From contig NZ_JAAXPF010000007.1 in assembly GCF_012396315.1 (NCBI RefSeq), positions 1 through 64,000 of the forward strand: a stretch of DNA of 64,000 bases. The letters run 5' to 3'. Shown one piece after another: positions 16,490 through 25,944 of this stretch (position 1 is its first letter; each line of letters opens with the position of its first letter). Below the pieces are notes generated by a model. That model was given only the letters and a program-made list of their open reading frames with translations. It was not told where the DNA came from and did no database searches. The translations under genes and the position numbers were made by a program. Source of the DNA: Corynebacterium mucifaciens. Lineage in GTDB: Bacteria > Actinomycetota > Actinomycetes > Mycobacteriales > Mycobacteriaceae.

Positions 16490-17524
16490 ATGCCTATCGC
16501 AACCCCCGAGGTCTACAACCAGATGCTGGACACCGCCAAGAAGGGCGGGTTCGCGTTCCCGGCGATCAACTGCACGTCGTCTGAGACCATTAACGCGGCA
16601 ATCAAGGGGTTCGCGGAGGCGGAGTCTGACGGCATCATCCAGTTCTCCACCGGCGGCGCGGAGTTCGGCTCCGGCCTGGGCGTGAAGAACAAGGTGGCGG
16701 GCGCGAAGGCGCTGGCCGCGTTCGCGCACGAGGTCGCGCAGCACTACGACGTCAACATCGCCCTGCACACGGACCACTGCCAGAAGGAAGTGCTGGACGA
16801 GTACGTCCGCCCGCTCATCGCCATCTCACAGGAACGCGTCAACGCCGGCGAGCTGCCGCTGTTCCAGTCCCACATGTGGGACGGCTCCGCGGTGCCGATC
16901 GACGAGAACCTGGAAATCGCCCAGGACCTCCTGGCCAAGGCCAACGCGGCGAACATCGTCCTCGAGGTGGAGATCGGCGTCGTCGGCGGCGAAGAGGACG
17001 GCGTTGAGGCGAGGGCCGGCGCGAACCTCTACACCAACGAGGCGGACTTTGAAAAGACCGTCGACGCCCTGGGCACCGGCGAGAACGGCCGCTACCTGCT
17101 GGCCGCGACCTTCGGCAACGTCCACGGCGTGTACAAGCCGGGCAACGTGAAGCTGCGCCCCGAGGTCCTCGACATGGGCCAGAAGGTCGCCGCCCGCAAG
17201 CTGGGCCTGGACGAGGGCGCCCAGCCGTTCGACTTCGTCTTCCACGGCGGCTCCGGCTCCGAAAAGGAGAAGATCGAGGAGGCGCTGCGCTACGGCGTGA
17301 TCAAGATGAACGTGGACACCGACACTCAGTACGCGTTCACCCGCCCGATCGCCGGCCACATGTTTGCCAACTACGACGGCGTGCTCAAGGTCGACGGCGA
17401 GGTGGGCAACAAGAAGGCCTACGACCCGCGCTCGTACCTGAAGAAGGCCGAGCAGGCCATGTCCGAGCGCGTCATCGAGGCCTGCCAGGACCTCCACTCC
17501 GTGGGCAAGTCCGTGTCCAAGTAA
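16490..17524 (+). CDS. fba: Class II fructose-bisphosphate aldolase
   Basis: A 344-residue zinc-dependent aldolase of glycolysis and gluconeogenesis. Metal ligands and active-site blocks are visible: ALHTDHCQKEVLDEYVRP, LEVEIGVVGGEEDGVE, ATFGNVHGVYKPGNVKLRP, FVFHGGSGSEKEKI and GVIKMNVDTDTQYAFTRP. A strong AGGAGG site precedes the ATG, and CATACT about 36 nt upstream may be the -10. A clean terminator follows, so it forms its own transcription unit. Confidence 0.96.
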   Translation: MPIATPEVYNQMLDTAKKGGFAFPAINCTSSETINAAIKGFAEAESDGIIQFSTGGAEFGSGLGVKNKVAGAKALAAFAHEVAQHYDVNIALHTDHCQKEVLDEYVRPLIAISQERVNAGELPLFQSHMWDGSAVPIDENLEIAQDLLAKANAANIVLEVEIGVVGGEEDGVEARAGANLYTNEADFEKTVDALGTGENGRYLLAATFGNVHGVYKPGNVKLRPEVLDMGQKVAARKLGLDEGAQPFDFVFHGGSGSEKEKIEEALRYGVIKMNVDTDTQYAFTRPIAGHMFANYDGVLKVDGEVGNKKAYDPRSYLKKAEQAMSERVIEACQDLHSVGKSVSK

Positions 17525-17543
17525 GCGCTTTCTGCTTCACGAC

Positions 17544-17571
17544 GAACCTCCGGTCCGCCGGAGGTTCTTTT
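17544..17571 (+). terminator. Rho-independent terminator of fba
   Basis: A 10-bp perfect stem (GAACCTCCGG / CCGGAGGTTC, 17544-17553 and 17558-17567) with a TCCG tetraloop and a following TTTT. Confidence 0.9.
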
Positions 17572-17595
17572 CATGCCCGCCTACACTGTCTAACC

Positions 17596-18768
17596 ATGGC
17601 GAAACAGAGGATGGGCACGCGAGAGCGGCTCCAACTAGTGGATAAGTCTGTGCAGGCGCGCGTGAAGCGGGTTCGCAAGCGCCTGCTGCCGATCATGCAG
17701 ATCGGCCTCGCCTCCGGGTTCGCCTACTTCCTCGCCCACGACCTCGCCGGCCACCCGCGGCCGTTCTTCGCGCCGATCAGCGTGGTCATCATCATCGGCA
17801 TGACGGGCGGGGACCGCGTGTCCAAGTCCGTGGACATGGCGCTCGGTTGCATCCTCGGCGTGCTGGTGGGGGACCTCATCTTCTACAGGCTGGGCGACGG
17901 CGGCTGGCAGATCGCGGTCATCGTCGCAGGTTCCTTGCTCATCGCGTCGTTCTTCTCCAGCTCCGTGCTGGTGAACAACCAGGCCGCCATCGGCGCCATC
18001 CTGATCGCCACGATCATGCCGCCGGGCGCGGAGGTGACCGGCATCGACCGCACCATCGACGCGATCATCGGCTGCGTGGTCGCGATGGCCACCATCGCGT
18101 TGATCCCGCAGGCGCCGATGCAGTCCGCCCGCGCGGAGGTGTCCAAAGTGCTCGGCATCATGTCGTCGGTGCTCGACGACGTCGCCGACGGCATGCGCGA
18201 CCACAACCCCGACGTCATCGACGAGGCCCTGGAGCTGATCCGCGGCACCCAGACCGGCATCGACGACCTCGCCGCCGCCATTAAGGCCGGCCAGGAAACG
18301 TCGCTGGTCTCGCCCTTCCTCTGGGGCACGCGCCGCTACATCAACTCGCTCGCGCGCGTGATCCCGCCCGTCGATAATGCGGTGCGCACGGCCCGCGTCC
18401 TTGCGCGGCGGGCGCGCGTGCTTGCCGATGACAACGATTCCGCCACCCCCGCCCAGATCGAGCTGCTGGATTCCCTCTCCCAGGTCTGCCTGGAGCTGTC
18501 GGAGGTGTACGACGTCAATTCCCGCGTCGCGCAGGCAACCGTGATCCCGCAGTGCGTCAACGAGCTGCGCGCCGCAGGGCAGAAAGCGGGCATGGACCTC
18601 ATCCCCGAAAACGGCGTGCTGTCCGCCTACGCCATCTTGGCCCAGACGCGCTCGCTCATTGTGGACCTGCTCATGGTGTGCGGCATGTCCCACGAGTCCG
18701 CGCTGGCCGCGCTCGCTCCCACGTCCGAGACACCAAGTGTGGAGCCGGAAACCTTCGACCTCGACTAG
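17596..18768 (+). CDS. FUSC/aromatic-exporter-like membrane protein
   Basis: A 390-residue protein. After a basic N-terminus (KRVRKRLLP) come about five to six closely spaced hydrophobic segments (about 33-175), then a long helical cytoplasmic domain (about 180-350) and an acidic tail. This arrangement fits the FUSC / aromatic acid exporter-like group. TACACT at 17582-17587 ends 8 nt before the ATG (leaderless). The transported substrate cannot be inferred. It is monocistronic between two terminators. Confidence 0.75.
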   Translation: MAKQRMGTRERLQLVDKSVQARVKRVRKRLLPIMQIGLASGFAYFLAHDLAGHPRPFFAPISVVIIIGMTGGDRVSKSVDMALGCILGVLVGDLIFYRLGDGGWQIAVIVAGSLLIASFFSSSVLVNNQAAIGAILIATIMPPGAEVTGIDRTIDAIIGCVVAMATIALIPQAPMQSARAEVSKVLGIMSSVLDDVADGMRDHNPDVIDEALELIRGTQTGIDDLAAAIKAGQETSLVSPFLWGTRRYINSLARVIPPVDNAVRTARVLARRARVLADDNDSATPAQIELLDSLSQVCLELSEVYDVNSRVAQATVIPQCVNELRAAGQKAGMDLIPENGVLSAYAILAQTRSLIVDLLMVCGMSHESALAALAPTSETPSVEPETFDLD

Positions 18769-18783
18769 CTTGCCCCAAGCAGC

Positions 18784-18815
18784 AAAAACCCCGGTGGGAG
18801 CAATCCCACCGGGGT
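18784..18815 (-). terminator. Terminator between the FUSC and PRC-barrel genes
   Basis: A 12-bp perfect stem (ACCCCGGTGGGA / TCCCACCGGGGT, 18788-18799 and 18804-18815) with a GCAA loop. On the minus strand it runs into TTTTT, so it ends the PRC-barrel gene; it may also act on the convergent plus-strand gene. Confidence 0.88.
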
Positions 18816-18849
18816 GAACGCTTTGGGCTAGCGGCAGCTAACGCGCTGC

Positions 18850-19713
18850 TTAGCGCAGGTTGTCGCGGTCAGCGTCGCGGACGTCGCCCTCGACAACACC
18901 GTCGGTCTCGAAGCGCTCCTTGCGGACCTCCTCGGAAACACGCTCGGTGTCCTGAACGGTGTCCTTCTCCAGGGAAACCTTCTCCACCGGGACGGACTCC
19001 TTGGCAACGTTCACGCGGTCCTCGTGCAGGGTGACGGAAGCTTCCTGCTCGCCGATGTTGCCGTCGTAGTTAGCGCGGTCAGCGTCGGTGATCGGCTCGC
19101 GGACAACGCGGACCTCTTCGCGCTCAACCGGAACCTCGACGTTCTCGGTCTCGTTCACGACGTACTTGCGCAGGCGAACCTGGCCGGTCTCGACGCGGTC
19201 CTTGGAAACGTCGAGCTGCTCCTCGGAGCGGACGATCTCGTCATCGTTTGCAACGTGGCGGCCGGCATCAACAACGTCGCGGCGGTCAGCGTCGACCTCG
19301 CGCTCGCCAGCTGCGTAGCCAGCACCCGCTGCTGCGCCGGTGCCGGCAGCGCCAGCCTGTGCAGTGCGGTTGTCGGTCTCGTAGGTGGTCACGTCCTGGG
19401 TGCCCTCCAGGCCGTAGTGGCGGTAGAACGCGTCCTGGTCCTCGGTGGTGAGGTGGCCGTTCTCGTCCAGCTCCGGAGCGTCCTCAACGCGGTCCTTCGG
19501 GAATGCGAGGTGCAGCTCGCCGTCGCGGAGGGTGTGGCCGCGCAGCGGAACGATGGAGTCGCCGCCACCGAACATGCCGTGGTTCACAGACACGAAGTCC
19601 GGCTGGCCGGTGGCGTCGTTGACGTAAACGTCCTTGACGCCGCCGAGCTTCTCGCCGTCAACGTCGTATGCGGTTGCGTTTGCAAGGTCTTCGATGCGGT
19701 TCGTCTCAGCCAT
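18850..19713 (-). CDS. PRC-barrel and DUF2382 (YsnF-like) stress protein
   Basis: A 287-residue cytoplasmic protein. The N-terminal PRC-barrel (about 1-75) contains DGEKLGGVKDVYVND and VSVNHGMFGGGDSIVPL. A Gly/Ala linker (about 112-135) leads to a DUF2382 domain (about 150-260) with the repeated pattern LDVSKDRVETGQVRLRKYVV ... VPVEREEVRVVREP, rich in Glu, Arg and Val. These proteins are commonly stress induced in actinobacteria; the molecular role is unknown. AAGGAG stands upstream of the ATG. A GlxR-like site lies about 300 nt upstream. Confidence 0.85.
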   Translation of the reverse strand: MAETNRIEDLANATAYDVDGEKLGGVKDVYVNDATGQPDFVSVNHGMFGGGDSIVPLRGHTLRDGELHLAFPKDRVEDAPELDENGHLTTEDQDAFYRHYGLEGTQDVTTYETDNRTAQAGAAGTGAAAGAGYAAGEREVDADRRDVVDAGRHVANDDEIVRSEEQLDVSKDRVETGQVRLRKYVVNETENVEVPVEREEVRVVREPITDADRANYDGNIGEQEASVTLHEDRVNVAKESVPVEKVSLEKDTVQDTERVSEEVRKERFETDGVVEGDVRDADRDNLR

Positions 19714-20037
19714 GATTTCTCCTTAAAGATTTTGGCTTGTAAATTTGTTGTGCTTCCGCAAGCCGGCAACCGGTCGTTGCGGGAACACCAACGAACGTAG
19801 GGGAGCCGCGCCGCCGCCGCGTGGACACTCGTTCAATTTAGCCCATTCGAACATGTGGTCGAGCGACAAACTGCCGCGTTTGATGTAGCCCCCGTCACAC
19901 CCGCATGACGTGGATGTTCATGGCCTGTCGTCATCGAAATTGTTGGAGCTGGGACTGCCGCCGTGTATCGGCGCGGTAACGAACGGGGTCACATGCGCCC
20001 CAATCTTCACAATGTGAGATAAATCACAATGCGGAAG
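19714..20037. other. 324-nt intergenic region with a GlxR-like site
   Basis: No convincing gene is present; the longest plausible plus-strand frame is 24 codons. The region contains the minus-strand promoter of the PRC-barrel gene and, at its far end, a perfect CRP/GlxR dyad at 20013-20028. Nothing else is recognised. Confidence 0.6.
20013..20028. promoter_or_regulatory. Perfect CRP/GlxR-type operator TGTGA-N6-TCACA
   Basis: TGTGAGATAAATCACA is an exact match to the cAMP-GlxR consensus used throughout corynebacteria. It sits 10 nt past the stop of the minus-strand gene at 20038 and about 300 nt upstream of the PRC-barrel gene, so its target is unclear. Confidence 0.7.
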
Positions 20038-20832
20038 TTAGGGTTCGCGGACGCTCTGGATGTCGCGCAGATGGCGGTAGAAGGTGACTCGCTGCACGGG
20101 GCGGGGGCGCGCGACGCCGTCGATACGCACCGCGATCTCTTGGCCCCCCGCTTGCAGGGCGCGGCCTGCGAAGACGCGGGAGGCGTCGGTGCGGCCCACG
20201 GGCTGCCGCCGCAGGAACCGGCGTGTGGGCACGAGCGGGCTGACGTAGGGCACGGCGACGAGCCCGGGCGCGTCTGCGGTGGGTACGAGGCGCGCGCCGT
20301 ACTCCCCGGCGCCGGCCAGCACCTCCGAGTCGACCACGATCTCGCCGGTAAACGGCGCGGAGCCGTCGCCAGTGAACAGTTCTGCCGAGCCTGCGACCAC
20401 CTCGCCGAAGTCCGTGCGCACGCTCGGCATCGGCTGTACCGCGCCCTCGACCGCAAGCGCAACGTCGCCCGCGCCCCACACAAGCGCCGCAGGCGAGTGC
20501 GCGTCTACGGGCACGTACCCGACTTCCACCCACATGACGTCAGAGCGCATCAAACGCGTGAGCACGAGGCCGAGCGCGCGGTCGTCGCCGGAGACGATCA
20601 CCCGCACCGGCTCGTCGGGCTGCTGCGGCGCGAACGCGGGGTCCCCAAGGTGGGAAACAGACGGGTTTGCCTGGATCTCATCCAAAGACGGGGTTGGGTC
20701 CTCCGGCAGAACCTCCCGCGCGATGTCCGTGAGAACCCGCAGCTCTTTCTGGCTGGGGTGCTGGGGGAGGTCGAGGCGCAGGGCCCCCGGGATGGCCGGA
20801 GCCTCGCCGCACGCGCAGTGGATGAGCCGCAT
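20038..20832 (-). CDS. Conserved hypothetical protein divergent from purA
   Basis: A 264-residue soluble protein starting [16 protein letters not shown]. The start is set at the ATG at 20832 because TAGCGT (minus strand, 20840-20845) ends 7 nt upstream; a GTG at 20841 is the alternative. A three-Cys/His cluster at the extreme N-terminus (HCAC) could bind a metal. The remainder alternates strands and helices without a motif I recognise. It is divergent from purA with a short shared promoter region. Function unknown. Confidence 0.7.
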   Translation of the reverse strand: MRLIHCACGEAPAIPGALRLDLPQHPSQKELRVLTDIAREVLPEDPTPSLDEIQANPSVSHLGDPAFAPQQPDEPVRVIVSGDDRALGLVLTRLMRSDVMWVEVGYVPVDAHSPAALVWGAGDVALAVEGAVQPMPSVRTDFGEVVAGSAELFTGDGSAPFTGEIVVDSEVLAGAGEYGARLVPTADAPGLVAVPYVSPLVPTRRFLRRQPVGRTDASRVFAGRALQAGGQEIAVRIDGVARPRPVQRVTFYRHLRDIQSVREP

Positions 20833-20884
20833 GGCGCTCACGCTACAATATGGCCGTTATTGCGCCATATATAAGGAGTGTGCG

Positions 20885-22174
20885 ATGTCCGCCATCATCA
20901 TCGTGGGCGCCCAGTGGGGCGACGAGGGCAAAGGCAAGGCAACCGACATCCTCGGCGGCAGGGTGGATTACGTGGTCAAGCCGAACGGCGGCAACAACGC
21001 GGGCCACACCGTTGTAGTGGGCGGGGAGAAGTACGAACTGAAGCTCCTGCCTGCCGGCGTGCTCAGTGAAAACGCCACGCCAATCTTGGGCAACGGCGTC
21101 GTGGTGAACCTGGAAGCGTTGTTCGAGGAGATCGACGGGCTTGAGGCCCGCGGCGCCAACGCCGCGCGCCTGAAGGTTTCTGCCAACGCCCACCTGGTGG
21201 CCCCGTACCACCAGCAGCTGGACCGGGTGCAGGAGCGCTTCTTGGGCAAGCGCGCCATCGGCACCACCGGCCGCGGCATCGGGCCCACCTACGCGGACAA
21301 GGTCGCGCGTGTGGGCCTGCGGGTGCAGGACGTCTTCGACGAATCCATCCTGCGCCAGAAAATCGAGTCGGCCCTGGACGTGAAGAACCAGATGCTGGTG
21401 AAGATGTACAACCGCCGCGCCATCTCCGTGGAAGAGACGATGGACTACTTCGGCCGCTACGCCGAGCGCCTCCAGCCCATGGTGATCGACGCGGAGCGCG
21501 TGCTCAACGACGCCCTGGACCGCGGCGAGCACGTGCTCATGGAGGGCGGCCAGGCCACGATGCTGGACGTGGACCACGGCACGTACCCGTTTGTCACCTC
21601 CTCCAACCCCACCGCCGGCGGCGCGTGCGTGGGCGCGGGCATCGGCCCGACGCGCATCACGGCGTCCCTCGGCATTATCAAGGCGTACACCACCCGTGTG
21701 GGCGCGGGCCCGTTCCCAACCGAGCTGTTTGACAAGTGGGGTGAGTTCCTCCAGGTCACCGGCGGCGAGGTGGGTGTCAACACCGGGCGCAAGCGCCGCA
21801 CCGGCTGGTACGACAGTGTGATCGCCCGCTACGCGTCGCGCGTGAACGGCTTCACGGACCTGTTCTTGACCAAGCTGGACGTGCTCACCGGCATCGGGGA
21901 GATCCCCATCTGCGTGGCCTACGACGTCGACGGCACGCGCTTCGACGACATGCCGCTGACCCAGACCGACTTCCACCACGCCGAGCCGATCTACGAGACC
22001 ATGCCGGCGTGGGACGAGGACATCACCGGGTGCCGCACGTTCGACGAGCTGCCGCAGAAGGCCCAGGATTACGTCCTGCGCCTCGAGGAGCTCTCCGGCG
22101 CACCCATCTCCTACATCGGCGTGGGGCCGGGCCGGGACCAGACCATCGTGCGCCACGATGTGATGGAGCGCTAG
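20885..22174 (+). CDS. purA: Adenylosuccinate synthetase
   Basis: A 429-residue GTP-dependent enzyme joining IMP and aspartate on the way to AMP. The P-loop [11 protein letters not shown] is at 8-18, GGNNAGHT at 37-44, [13 protein letters not shown] near 130, and the EGGQATMLD and [13 protein letters not shown] blocks are all intact. AAGGAG stands 8 nt before the ATG, and the AT-rich CATATATAA before it is a likely promoter element. It is divergent from the hypothetical gene and followed by the purT-like gene, which has its own -10. Confidence 0.96.
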   Translation: MSAIIIVGAQWGDEGKGKATDILGGRVDYVVKPNGGNNAGHTVVVGGEKYELKLLPAGVLSENATPILGNGVVVNLEALFEEIDGLEARGANAARLKVSANAHLVAPYHQQLDRVQERFLGKRAIGTTGRGIGPTYADKVARVGLRVQDVFDESILRQKIESALDVKNQMLVKMYNRRAISVEETMDYFGRYAERLQPMVIDAERVLNDALDRGEHVLMEGGQATMLDVDHGTYPFVTSSNPTAGGACVGAGIGPTRITASLGIIKAYTTRVGAGPFPTELFDKWGEFLQVTGGEVGVNTGRKRRTGWYDSVIARYASRVNGFTDLFLTKLDVLTGIGEIPICVAYDVDGTRFDDMPLTQTDFHHAEPIYETMPAWDEDITGCRTFDELPQKAQDYVLRLEELSGAPISYIGVGPGRDQTIVRHDVMER

Positions 22175-22206
22175 GTCGGTCATTCCGTCCTAACCGGACA
22201 CTGTGG

Positions 22207-22212
22207 GATAAT
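22207..22212 (+). promoter_or_regulatory. Leaderless -10 box (GATAAT) of the purT-like gene
   Basis: GATAAT ends 8 nt before the ATG at 22221. Confidence 0.55.
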
Positions 22213-22220
22213 GAACCACC

Positions 22221-23303
22221 ATGACTGACGCGAATCCCGCAGAGTCCCCCAGCCGCGCGCTCATTCTGGGCACCTCGCCCATCGCGTTTGAGCTGGAGCA
22301 GGCATACCGGCGCCTCGGGTTTGTCACCCGCACCGGCGCGGCCAGCGACGCCGACGAGTTCCGCCCGGACATCATCGTCACCACGGGCGAGGCCTCGGAT
22401 GCCATCGGGGACGTGGAGGCGGCCGCCGAGCGCGTCGGGGCGTCGGTAGCGCCGTCGGTAGACGCGTGCCGCCGGACCGCGGACCGCATGGCGGTGCGCA
22501 CCCACGCCAACGAGGAGCTGGGTCTACCCACCCTGGACGACGAGTTCGCCAGCACCCCGCAGGAGATGCAGGACGCCGTCGAGCGCATCGGTTACCCGTG
22601 CGTGGTCAAGTCGCCCACGTTCAACGACGGCGAGGGGTTCAGCCTCGTGCGCAGCGACGCGGATCTCGCGGACGCGTGGCGCGGCGCTGACCGGGGAGAC
22701 GGCCAGGGCGCGGTGGTAGAGCGCTACATCGACTTCGACTTTGAGGTGACCATCCTCACGGCGCGCTCCATCGACCCACAGACGGGCCAGCTGGCCACCT
22801 GGTTCTGTGAGCCAATTGGCACCCGCCACCGCGACGGCAAGCTCGTCGAGGCGTGGCAGCCCGCCCCGCTGCCGGAGGGCGCGATGGACAACGCGCGCTC
22901 CATCGCCGCGCGCATCACGGGCGCGCTCGCCTGCTGCGGCATCTTCTCGGTGGAGATGTTCGTCTCGGGCGATGACGTCTACTTCTCCCAGGTCACCCCG
23001 CGCCCCAGCCGCGACGGTTTGGTCACCCTGGCCACCCAGCGCATCAACCAGTTCGACCTCCAGGCGCGCGCGACCCAGCAGCTGCCGATTGATTCGACGC
23101 TGGTCAGCCCGGGTGCCGCGCGGCTGCTGGCTGGGCACTGGCCGTCGCAGCGCGCACTCGCCGCGGCGTTGGCGGTGGAGGAGACGACGGTGCGAATGCT
23201 TGGCGACGGCACGCTGGTGCTCGCAACGGCCGATTCCGCCGACGAGGCCCGCCAGCGTGCGGACGAGGCCGTCCAGGCGATCACCCGCATCGACGAGAAA
23301 TAG
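22221..23303 (+). CDS. purT: PurT-like ATP-grasp enzyme (formate-dependent GAR transformylase)
   Basis: A 360-residue ATP-grasp protein of the PurT/PurK fold. The N-terminal Rossmann-like segment ALILGTSPIAFELEQAYRRLG leads into an ATP-grasp domain: DRMAVRTHANEELGLPT, YPCVVKSPTFNDGEGFSLV, VVERYIDFDFEVTILTAR and FSVEMFVSGDDVYFSQVTPRPSRDG, with its metal-binding Glu. PurT uses formate and ATP to formylate GAR in purine synthesis, which fits the location next to purA. PurT proteins are usually near 390 residues, so this one is somewhat short. PurK is the main alternative and is less likely. Confidence 0.82.
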   Translation: MTDANPAESPSRALILGTSPIAFELEQAYRRLGFVTRTGAASDADEFRPDIIVTTGEASDAIGDVEAAAERVGASVAPSVDACRRTADRMAVRTHANEELGLPTLDDEFASTPQEMQDAVERIGYPCVVKSPTFNDGEGFSLVRSDADLADAWRGADRGDGQGAVVERYIDFDFEVTILTARSIDPQTGQLATWFCEPIGTRHRDGKLVEAWQPAPLPEGAMDNARSIAARITGALACCGIFSVEMFVSGDDVYFSQVTPRPSRDGLVTLATQRINQFDLQARATQQLPIDSTLVSPGAARLLAGHWPSQRALAAALAVEETTVRMLGDGTLVLATADSADEARQRADEAVQAITRIDEK

Positions 23304-23381
23304 ATCACACCTTTCTGCCGGTCGTTGTGTCGGCAACGCCAGTAAACTCGTGGGTGTTCGACCACGACGAAAGGTGAAGCC

Positions 23382-24731
23382 ATGTCTCCCCGTCAATCTT
23401 TGCTGGTAACCCTCGCTAACCGCACGTTCGACGGCCTTGATCTGCAGCAACTTGCCAGCCGGCTCGACCTGGCGGTCGTGCGCCTGACGGGCGACAGCGT
23501 GGCCGATATTTTCAACTCGGAGCAGGTCACGGATGTGCCCTCGCTGTACGTGGGCACCGGGGACTACAACTTCGACGCCCAGCTCGCCGCCGCCATCGGG
23601 GTCCCGGTGGTGCTGGCTGCGGGCGACGAGGCAGTGGCCGGCCTCGCACAGGCACGCATCGAGGAGGCCGGGGCGACCGTGGCGTCGGTAAGCACGGGCG
23701 ATCTCGGGGACCTGCAGGTCGCTGACGTTGGCGCCCGGCAGGTGATGAGCCCCGTGGTGTTTGAGCGCCAGCTGATCGAGCAAGCGAAGGCCAACCGCAA
23801 GCACGTGGTGCTGCCGGAGGGTGAGGACGACCGCATCCTGCAGGCCGCGGACCAACTGCTCAAGCAGGGCGTGGCGGAGCTGACCATCCTCGGCGACGTC
23901 GACGACATGCACCGTCGCGCCCACGATTTGGGCTTGGACCTGTCCGGCGCGCACCTGATCAACCACCTCGAGTCGGAGCTGGCCGACGAGTTCGCCGCGG
24001 ACTTTGCGGAGCTGCGCAAGAAGAAGGGCGTGACGCTCGAAGAGGCGCGCGAGACCATGAAGGACGTGTCCTACTTCGGCACCATGATGGTGCACAAAGG
24101 CCTGGCAGACGGCATGGTTTCCGGCGCGGCGCACACCACGGCGCACACGATTAAGCCGTCCTTCCAGATCATCAAGACTGCCCCCGGCACCTCCGTGGTG
24201 TCCTCGATCTTCCTCATGGTCATGCAGGACCGCCTGTGGGCGTTCGGCGACTGCGCGGTGAACCCGAACCCGACCGCGGAGCAGCTCGGCGAGATCGCCG
24301 CGGTGTCCGCGCGCACCGCCCAGCAGTTCGGCATCGACCCCAAGGTGGCCATCCTGTCCTACTCCACCGGCACCTCCGGCTCCGGCCCGGACGTGGACCG
24401 CGCGGTGGCCGCCGTTGAGGCGGCCCGGCAGGCGGACCCTGAGCTGCTGGTGGATGGCCCGCTGCAGTTCGACGCGGCGTGCGATCCGGAGGTGGGCAAG
24501 AAGAAGGCCCCGGATTCCCCGGTGGCGGGGCAGGCCAACGTGTTCATCTTCCCAGACCTGGAGGCGGGCAACGCGGGCTACAAGATCGCCCAGCGCACCG
24601 GCGGCGCCCTCGCCGTTGGACCGGTCCTGCAGGGCCTGAACAAGCCGGTCAACGACCTGTCCCGCGGCGCGACCGTGCCGGACATCGTGAACACCGTTGC
24701 CATCACGGCGATCCAGGCAGGGGCGAAGTAG
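23382..24731 (+). CDS. pta: Phosphate acetyltransferase
   Basis: A 449-residue enzyme that interconverts acetyl-CoA and acetyl phosphate. The N-terminal ~115 residues are a reduced regulatory segment. The C-terminal PTA domain shows VVLPEGEDDRILQAADQLL, SYFGTMMVHKGLADGMVSGA, YSTGTSGSGPDVDRA and KPVNDLSRGATVPDIVNTVAITAIQA. TAAACT at 23343-23348 is a likely -10, and GAAAGG precedes the ATG. The TAG stop is immediately followed by the ackA ATG, so the two form an operon for acetate activation and overflow. Confidence 0.95.
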   Translation: MSPRQSLLVTLANRTFDGLDLQQLASRLDLAVVRLTGDSVADIFNSEQVTDVPSLYVGTGDYNFDAQLAAAIGVPVVLAAGDEAVAGLAQARIEEAGATVASVSTGDLGDLQVADVGARQVMSPVVFERQLIEQAKANRKHVVLPEGEDDRILQAADQLLKQGVAELTILGDVDDMHRRAHDLGLDLSGAHLINHLESELADEFAADFAELRKKKGVTLEEARETMKDVSYFGTMMVHKGLADGMVSGAAHTTAHTIKPSFQIIKTAPGTSVVSSIFLMVMQDRLWAFGDCAVNPNPTAEQLGEIAAVSARTAQQFGIDPKVAILSYSTGTSGSGPDVDRAVAAVEAARQADPELLVDGPLQFDAACDPEVGKKKAPDSPVAGQANVFIFPDLEAGNAGYKIAQRTGGALAVGPVLQGLNKPVNDLSRGATVPDIVNTVAITAIQAGAK

Positions 24732-25937
24732 ATGTCCTACGTCCTTGTCATCAACTCGGGGTCTTCCTCCATCAAGTTCCAGATCGTTGACCCGGCGGCG
24801 GACGCGTCGGACACCCCGTTCGTCTCCGGCCTGGTGGAGCAGATCGGCGAGCCGCAGGGCCGTGTCACCATCAAGCACGACGGCCAGAGGTACGTCGTGC
24901 AGAAGCGGGTGCCCACCCACGCGAGCGGCCTGGAGGAAACGTTCAAGCTTCTCGATGCCAAAGGCATCGGCCCCACCCACCTAGACATCGTCGCGGCGGG
25001 CCACCGCGTGGTGCACGGCGGTATGGTGTTCTCCCAGCCGGAGCTGATCTCGGACCCGGTGGTGGAGAAAATCCGCGACCTGATCCCGCTGGCGCCGCTG
25101 CACAACCCGGCGAACATCGACGGCATCGAGGTCGCCCGCGCCCTGCTGCCGGACATCCCGCACGTGGCCGTCTTCGACACCGGCTTCTTCCACGACCTGC
25201 CCCCGGCGGCGGCGCTGTACGCCATCAACGCCGAGGTGGCGGGGCAGAACCTGATCCGCCGCTACGGCTTCCACGGCACCTCGCACGAGTTCGTCTCCTC
25301 CCAGGTTCCGGGGCTGATTGGCCGCGACCCGCAGCACACCCGCCAGATCGTGCTGCACCTGGGCAATGGCGCGTCCGCCTCCGCGGTTGCCAACGGCCAC
25401 CCGATTGACACCTCCATGGGCCTGACGCCGCTGGCCGGCCTGGTCATGGGCACGCGCTCCGGCGACATCGACCCGGGCATCATCTTCCACCTGGTGCGCG
25501 AGGGCGGCATGTCCATCGACGAGATTGACAACCTGCTCAACCGCCAGTCCGGCGTGAAGGGCCTGTCGGGCGTGAACGACTTCCGCGAGCTGCGCGCCAT
25601 GATTGAAAACGAGGACGACAACGCCTGGCTGGCCTACATGGTGTACCTGAACCAGCTGCGCCGCTACATCGGCTCGTACATGATCGCGCTGGGGCGCGTG
25701 GACGCCATCACGTTCACCGCGGGCGTGGGCGAGAACGACCAGGCCGTGCGCATGGACGCCCTGGACAGCCTGCAGATGTACGGCATCGAGGTCGACCCGG
25801 TGAAGAACGCGCTGCCCAACGACGGCCCGCGCATCATCTCCACCGACGAGTCCAAGGTGAAGGTGCTGGTCGTGCCCACCAACGAGGAGCTGGCAATCGC
25901 GCAGAAGGCCGCCGCCGTGGCCGCGCGCGTGCGATAA
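24732..25937 (+). CDS. ackA: Acetate kinase
   Basis: A 401-residue enzyme converting acetyl phosphate and ADP to acetate and ATP, and the reverse. Family blocks are intact: [13 protein letters not shown] at the N-terminus, [10 protein letters not shown] (about 92-101), [12 protein letters not shown] (about 177-188), [32 protein letters not shown] and FTAGVGEND. Its ATG follows the pta stop with no gap. It is convergent with pknG, 7 nt apart, with only a weak GC hairpin between them. Confidence 0.96.
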   Translation: MSYVLVINSGSSSIKFQIVDPAADASDTPFVSGLVEQIGEPQGRVTIKHDGQRYVVQKRVPTHASGLEETFKLLDAKGIGPTHLDIVAAGHRVVHGGMVFSQPELISDPVVEKIRDLIPLAPLHNPANIDGIEVARALLPDIPHVAVFDTGFFHDLPPAAALYAINAEVAGQNLIRRYGFHGTSHEFVSSQVPGLIGRDPQHTRQIVLHLGNGASASAVANGHPIDTSMGLTPLAGLVMGTRSGDIDPGIIFHLVREGGMSIDEIDNLLNRQSGVKGLSGVNDFRELRAMIENEDDNAWLAYMVYLNQLRRYIGSYMIALGRVDAITFTAGVGENDQAVRMDALDSLQMYGIEVDPVKNALPNDGPRIISTDESKVKVLVVPTNEELAIAQKAAAVAARVR

Positions 25938-25944
25938 GCGCGCC

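Noticed and set aside
19714..20037. A 24-codon plus-strand frame (MTWMFMACRH...) as a small gene under the GlxR site
   Set aside because: It lies upstream of, not downstream of, the GlxR dyad on that strand, has no ribosome site, and its composition is not gene-like.
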